DNA from: Symploca sp. SIO1C2
GTDB taxonomy: Bacteria; Cyanobacteriota; Cyanobacteriia; Cyanobacteriales; Coleofasciculaceae
DNA length: 56,029 nucleotides
Reading direction: 5' to 3'
Assembly (NCBI GenBank): GCA_010672925.1
Contig: JAAHFP010000042.1
Coordinates: 1 to 56,029 of the forward strand
This document shows, one piece after another, positions 52,947 to 56,029 of the stretch. Position 1 is the first letter of the stretch, and the number at the start of each line of letters is the position of its first letter. A program made the translations under genes and the position numbers. The notes under the pieces are model-generated. The model saw nothing but the letters and a program-made list of their open reading frames with translations. It was not told the DNA's origin and ran no database searches.

Positions 52947-54500
52947 GTGAGTATGACAGCAACAGGGTGCAACAGAGTAATCGGGATGGTTGAGTTACAT
53001 CGATATTGGACGATGTTTAGGCTTAACCTCAGCCGAAGCAAATGGGAGAACTCAGAAATTGCTGCTGCTAAGCAATTGTTGTTCTCCATCAAACCAACTT
53101 CCTGGGGGAAAGCAGATGAGCAAGAAATGCAACATCGGTTGTGGATATTGTGCCGTGTTAAAGAACCTGCGATTCGCTCCCAAGCTTGTCTTAATCTCCG
53201 GTGCTACATTTCCCATGCGGCAAAGCATACTTTGGATAGCTTAGTCACAAAACATCATACTGGTGATACCTACACCTTAGCTCAGGATTTGTATTCCTGT
53301 GTGCTCAATGATGAGGGGAAACTGCTGCAATTTGTCCTTGAAGATGATAAGCAGCGGCTGAAATTTGTGGTAGATGAGAGGCAAAGACTGCTAGTTATTA
53401 ATGATCAGGGTATGCAAGCTGTCAGCCCACCCTTTAGTTTTAAAGTGTTAGCTACTTTTGAACCCCATCGCTCCCAGAAATTGAGTTTATGGAATTGGAC
53501 TAGTCGCTTAGTTACCCAAGAACCAGAAGTTAATTTGATTCTGCGGGAATATGGCTTTCATCGTCAATCTCTCTGGCAATTTCTGAGTAAAATCAAGCCG
53601 GTACAACTGCGTTCTATGGAGCAACAGTTTTCTCGGTTTTCTACCAAAAAGATTGAATATCATGGGCAGTTATTAACTATTTTACGTCAGGTTCACCAAC
53701 AATATCGGCGTCAGCGCCTTAAAAGTAAATCTCCGGAGCCAAAGAAAAACAACAATAATCACTTATGGGAGATGATGCTAGTACAAGTACAGCAACAAGC
53801 AATACCAATTACTTCAACTCAAGCCTTAAAGGATGAGCTGATACAAATCAGAAAATTTATTGATCATCATCGTCGGAACCTCTATCAATCCCCATCTTGG
53901 GAGCGCTCCCTGATTGAAGCAGTTCATGGTAGTCACTTCAATGACTTAGAAGAGTTAGAACAGCGGAGAATTGAAGAATTTTACTATCACGTAGAGCAGG
54001 AATTTCAACCCTACTATCGGCAAATGCGTCTGCAATTATTAGACTGCTCTTTAGAAACCACTATTCTCCAACGCCTGACTTATTTACGCAACAGCAGCAG
54101 CCGTAAGTTGGTTAAGCAATCTGCTCAATATCTCTCTGCCTTAAGATATTTTTATGTTTCTGGACTGCCGATGAGAGAAATTGCTGTTCAGATTGGTGAG
54201 CAACATGGGTATCAAGTTAGTCGGTTACTCAATTTAAAGGCTTTACGAGAAGATGGTCAAAGGCAGATGTTACTGCTGTTACATAATCTTTTTACCGATT
54301 GGGTTAAAGAAAAAGCAGCAGCAGAACACCGGCAAATGTGGGAAGAGCAACCAGGAATCGCGATTCAATTACTAGATGAATCAATAGCAGATATCCGCAA
54401 TATGTTCGCTCAAGCAGAAGCAGAAAAGTATGATGGTCACCATGAGAATAATAGCCTAGTTGCTCAGCGTATCCGCAATTTTATTATTGGAAATGGCTAA
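52947..54500 (+). CDS. Sigma-factor-like regulator (cyanobacterial, linked to DUF1822)
   Basis: 517 residues, soluble, mostly helical. The segment near 400-445 (YFYVSGLPMREIAVQIGEQHGYQVSRLLNLKALREDG) looks like sigma-70 region 4: a helix-turn-helix with the usual LxxIAxxxG and QVSRLL pattern. The N-terminal half is not a typical region 2 to my eye. The DUF1822 neighbour is a pairing I recall from other cyanobacteria. GTG at 52947 is preceded by AAGG; the ATG at 52953 is possible. The stop TAA is encoded by a TAATGGC array. Confidence 0.6.
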   Translation: MSMTATGCNRVIGMVELHRYWTMFRLNLSRSKWENSEIAAAKQLLFSIKPTSWGKADEQEMQHRLWILCRVKEPAIRSQACLNLRCYISHAAKHTLDSLVTKHHTGDTYTLAQDLYSCVLNDEGKLLQFVLEDDKQRLKFVVDERQRLLVINDQGMQAVSPPFSFKVLATFEPHRSQKLSLWNWTSRLVTQEPEVNLILREYGFHRQSLWQFLSKIKPVQLRSMEQQFSRFSTKKIEYHGQLLTILRQVHQQYRRQRLKSKSPEPKKNNNNHLWEMMLVQVQQQAIPITSTQALKDELIQIRKFIDHHRRNLYQSPSWERSLIEAVHGSHFNDLEELEQRRIEEFYYHVEQEFQPYYRQMRLQLLDCSLETTILQRLTYLRNSSSRKLVKQSAQYLSALRYFYVSGLPMREIAVQIGEQHGYQVSRLLNLKALREDGQRQMLLLLHNLFTDWVKEKAAAEHRQMWEEQPGIAIQLLDESIADIRNMFAQAEAEKYDGHHENNSLVAQRIRNFIIGNG

Positions 54501-54655
54501 TGGCTAATGGCTAATGGCTAATGGCTAATGGTTAATGGCTAATTGATAATGGCTAATGGTTAATGGCTAATGGTTAATGGTTAATTGATAATGGCTAATG
54601 GCTAATTGATAATGGTTAATGGCTAATGGTTAATGGCTAATGGCTAATGGTTAAT
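54489..54655. repeat. Large TAATGGC heptamer array
   Basis: About 23 units of TAATGGC/TAATGGT/TAATTGA with a 7-bp period. It encodes the last residues (NG) and stop of the upstream gene. From about 54680 to 54727, GACAAA- and AATAACA-type units run to the next ATG. Confidence 0.92.
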
Positions 54656-54727
54656 TGGTAGTAGAAGCAAGGAATACAATGACGAAGGACAAACGACAAA
54701 GGACAAACAACAAATAACAAATAACAA

Positions 54728-55849
54728 ATGATGTTAGACCTTGAAGTGTTACAGGGAGAGATCATTCCCTTAGAGTCTGAATACTATACTCAGGCAATAG
54801 AAATTAGCGATCGCGTAGTTGAACCGGAAAGACAGTGGCAGGCTTATCTTAATATACTGGCTCTGCGGAGTTTTACCGAGTGGCTGGCAGCAAGGGCGGG
54901 AGATATAAGGGTCAATACAGCAGTTTGTTCCGCTGTGCATCCTGAATTAGCTCAGATGCCGGACTTAGTTTATCAACTCAGGGTTGGTGAATTTCAGGTG
55001 TGCTTGATTGCTAGGGAAAGCCTAATTGATAATCTCGTCAGAATCCCCAAAGAAGCGATTGAATTGACAGAGTTTGCTGCCCATTTTTATGTTATTATAG
55101 AAGTCTTGGAAGAAGAAGATCAAGCCAGCATCCGTGGTTTTCTACGTTATGACCAACTTCCCAAGGTTCAGGAGCTAACTAGATTAACAACAGCAGCAAA
55201 AGCTGGGATTTATGAGCTACCCCTAAATCTATTTGATACAAATCTCCATCACCTTTTACTAGGTTTATCCTTGCTAGAGCCTACAGCTTTGAGAATCAGG
55301 AGTCAACACACAACAAACAACAAACGACAAACAACCAACAACCAACAACAAATCAATGTTGCCGTTTGGTTAAGGGAAGAAATTGATCAAGTAGCGAGGA
55401 GCTTAGGGTGGGGAATGCCTGGAACTCTGACCCCTGCTGTGGCCACTGGATGGCGCTCTACTGAACATTTTACTGGTGCGATCGCGAACTTAATTAACCA
55501 AGGTTTAAATATTCCTCCAGAAGCCCGTGGTTCTTGTCAAAAAATATCTGTTGATGAGATTCCTTTACAACTTTTTGCTGCGGTGTGGCGGTTAATGGCA
55601 GAAGAGCCTAAGGAAGAATGGTCATTACTGTTAATTTTAGGTACAGATTCCGGTGGCTTCTTACCCCAAGGTATTAAGTTACAAGTTGCGGATCAAACCG
55701 AGATTATCTCTGAGCGATTGCTGGGAACCCAAGACTTTTATCTAGCTAGTCGTGTAGTGGGGGATTTAGATGAGCAGTTTTTGGTCACTATTACTCTTAA
55801 TGGTAAGGAGTTGAAGTTACCTCCCTTTGTCTTTTCTCCTAATTCTTAA
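54728..55849 (+). CDS. DUF1822 family protein with a repeat-encoded insertion
   Basis: 373 residues. The start MMLDLEVLQGEIIPLESEYYTQAIEIS, the central EEDQASIRGFLRYDQL and the C-terminal VADQTEIISERLLGTQDFYLASRVVGDLDEQFLVTI are DUF1822. Residues about 192-209 (SQHTTNNKRQTTNNQQQ) are encoded by CAACAAA-type heptamers (55301-55354) and sit between two conserved halves. DUF1822 genes are often followed by a CHAT-domain gene; here the window ends. The ATG at 54728 follows AATAACAA repeats directly. Confidence 0.83.
   Translation: MMLDLEVLQGEIIPLESEYYTQAIEISDRVVEPERQWQAYLNILALRSFTEWLAARAGDIRVNTAVCSAVHPELAQMPDLVYQLRVGEFQVCLIARESLIDNLVRIPKEAIELTEFAAHFYVIIEVLEEEDQASIRGFLRYDQLPKVQELTRLTTAAKAGIYELPLNLFDTNLHHLLLGLSLLEPTALRIRSQHTTNNKRQTTNNQQQINVAVWLREEIDQVARSLGWGMPGTLTPAVATGWRSTEHFTGAIANLINQGLNIPPEARGSCQKISVDEIPLQLFAAVWRLMAEEPKEEWSLLLILGTDSGGFLPQGIKLQVADQTEIISERLLGTQDFYLASRVVGDLDEQFLVTITLNGKELKLPPFVFSPNS
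55301..55354. repeat. Heptamer repeat insertion inside the DUF1822 gene
   Basis: CAACAAA/CGACAAA/CAACCAA units with a 7-bp period are read in frame as a Thr/Asn/Gln-rich segment of about 18 residues. Confidence 0.85.
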
Positions 55850-56029
55850 TTGTGAATTACGGATAACGCTTGGAGATAATCCCCCTAAATCCCCCTTAAT
55901 AAGCTATCCATTAGGCAAAAGTAGTCGAAACGGTGATAGAGACTACGATGTAGAAACAAGTTGTGAACCTTCCAACAAATAGTAGAAGGTAGAAAGCCCT
56001 CGCCAGAGGGTTTTCAAGCCAGGTTCCCC
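55850..56029 (+). other. Structured non-coding end, possibly the 5' part of a group II intron
   Basis: Three hairpins follow one another: GTAGTC/GACTAC (55921-55946), CCTTC/GAAGG (55968-55989) and CCCTC-GCCA-GAGGG (55997-56010). Linkers such as GTTGTGAACC and AGAAAGCC remind me of domain I of cyanobacterial group II introns. No reverse transcriptase is in view, and the element is cut by the window edge. Stems are seen; identity is a guess. Confidence 0.35.

Overview
The window is chromosomal DNA of a cyanobacterium, most likely a filamentous, repeat-rich one. It carries a beta-carboxysome operon (ccmK-K-L-M-N), a divergent NDH-1 CO2-uptake operon (ndhF4-ndhD4-cupB), cyanobacterial families (DUF3038/DUF4335, DUF1822), a pilMNOQ cluster without pilP, frequent HIP1 octamers (GCGATCGC) and dense short tandem repeats of heptamer type. 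I cannot name the genus. I recognised no tRNA, rRNA or CRISPR array.

Layout. 1-2.6 kb: a probable IS200/IS605 right end, a MITE and speA (arginine decarboxylase). 2.8-7.8 kb: an HpnB-like glycosyltransferase and two tandem leucine-rich-repeat proteins. 8.0-17.6 kb: the carbon-concentrating block, with cupB, ndhD4 and ndhF4 on the minus strand and ccmK2, ccmK1, ccmL, ccmM and ccmN on the plus strand, around a 683-bp divergent control region. 17.7-23.0 kb: rhomboid protease, a small hypothetical, ABC permease, apt and a DUF3038/DUF4335 pair. 23.2-24.0 kb: a HigBA-like toxin-antitoxin pair. 24.1-33.6 kb: a same-strand run of a VWA protein with a duplicated C-terminal domain, small ORFs, a Ro60/TROVE-like VWA protein, an ARPP-2-like protein, a membrane Ser/Thr kinase homologue with HRN for HRD, and a compact RecQ helicase. 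33.9-38.6 kb: mgtE, a hypothetical, a long non-coding stretch and a Rieske protein. 38.7-44.0 kb: pilM-pilN-pilO-pilQ with a clear terminator. 44.2-47.8 kb: a response regulator-histidine kinase, a His-type Dps and a DUF815 ATPase. 47.8-52.8 kb: a 28-bp palindromic tandem array and two tandem RTX genes. 52.9-55.8 kb: a sigma-like regulator and a DUF1822 protein. The window ends in a structured sequence that may be the 5' part of a group II intron.

How the genes work together. CupB with NdhF4/NdhD4 converts CO2 to bicarbonate, and the divergent ccm genes build the compartment that uses it. PilM/N/O/Q form the inner-membrane platform and outer-membrane secretin of a type IV pilus. The VWA, TROVE-like and ARPP-2-like genes may form an RNA-related module; this is inference from domains and adjacency.

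The most unusual signal is what the repeats do to genes. Heptamer and 9-mer arrays are not confined to intergenic DNA. They sit in frame inside speA and the DUF1822 gene, supply the last residues and stop codon of several genes (ndhD4, TROVE-like VWA, response regulator-kinase, DUF815, sigma-like gene, ARPP-2-like), and run directly up to the start codon of at least six genes where a Shine-Dalgarno would be expected. Several MITE-like inverted-repeat families are also present. The two main candidates for something new are these repeat-written gene ends and the VWA/TROVE/ARPP-2/kinase locus.
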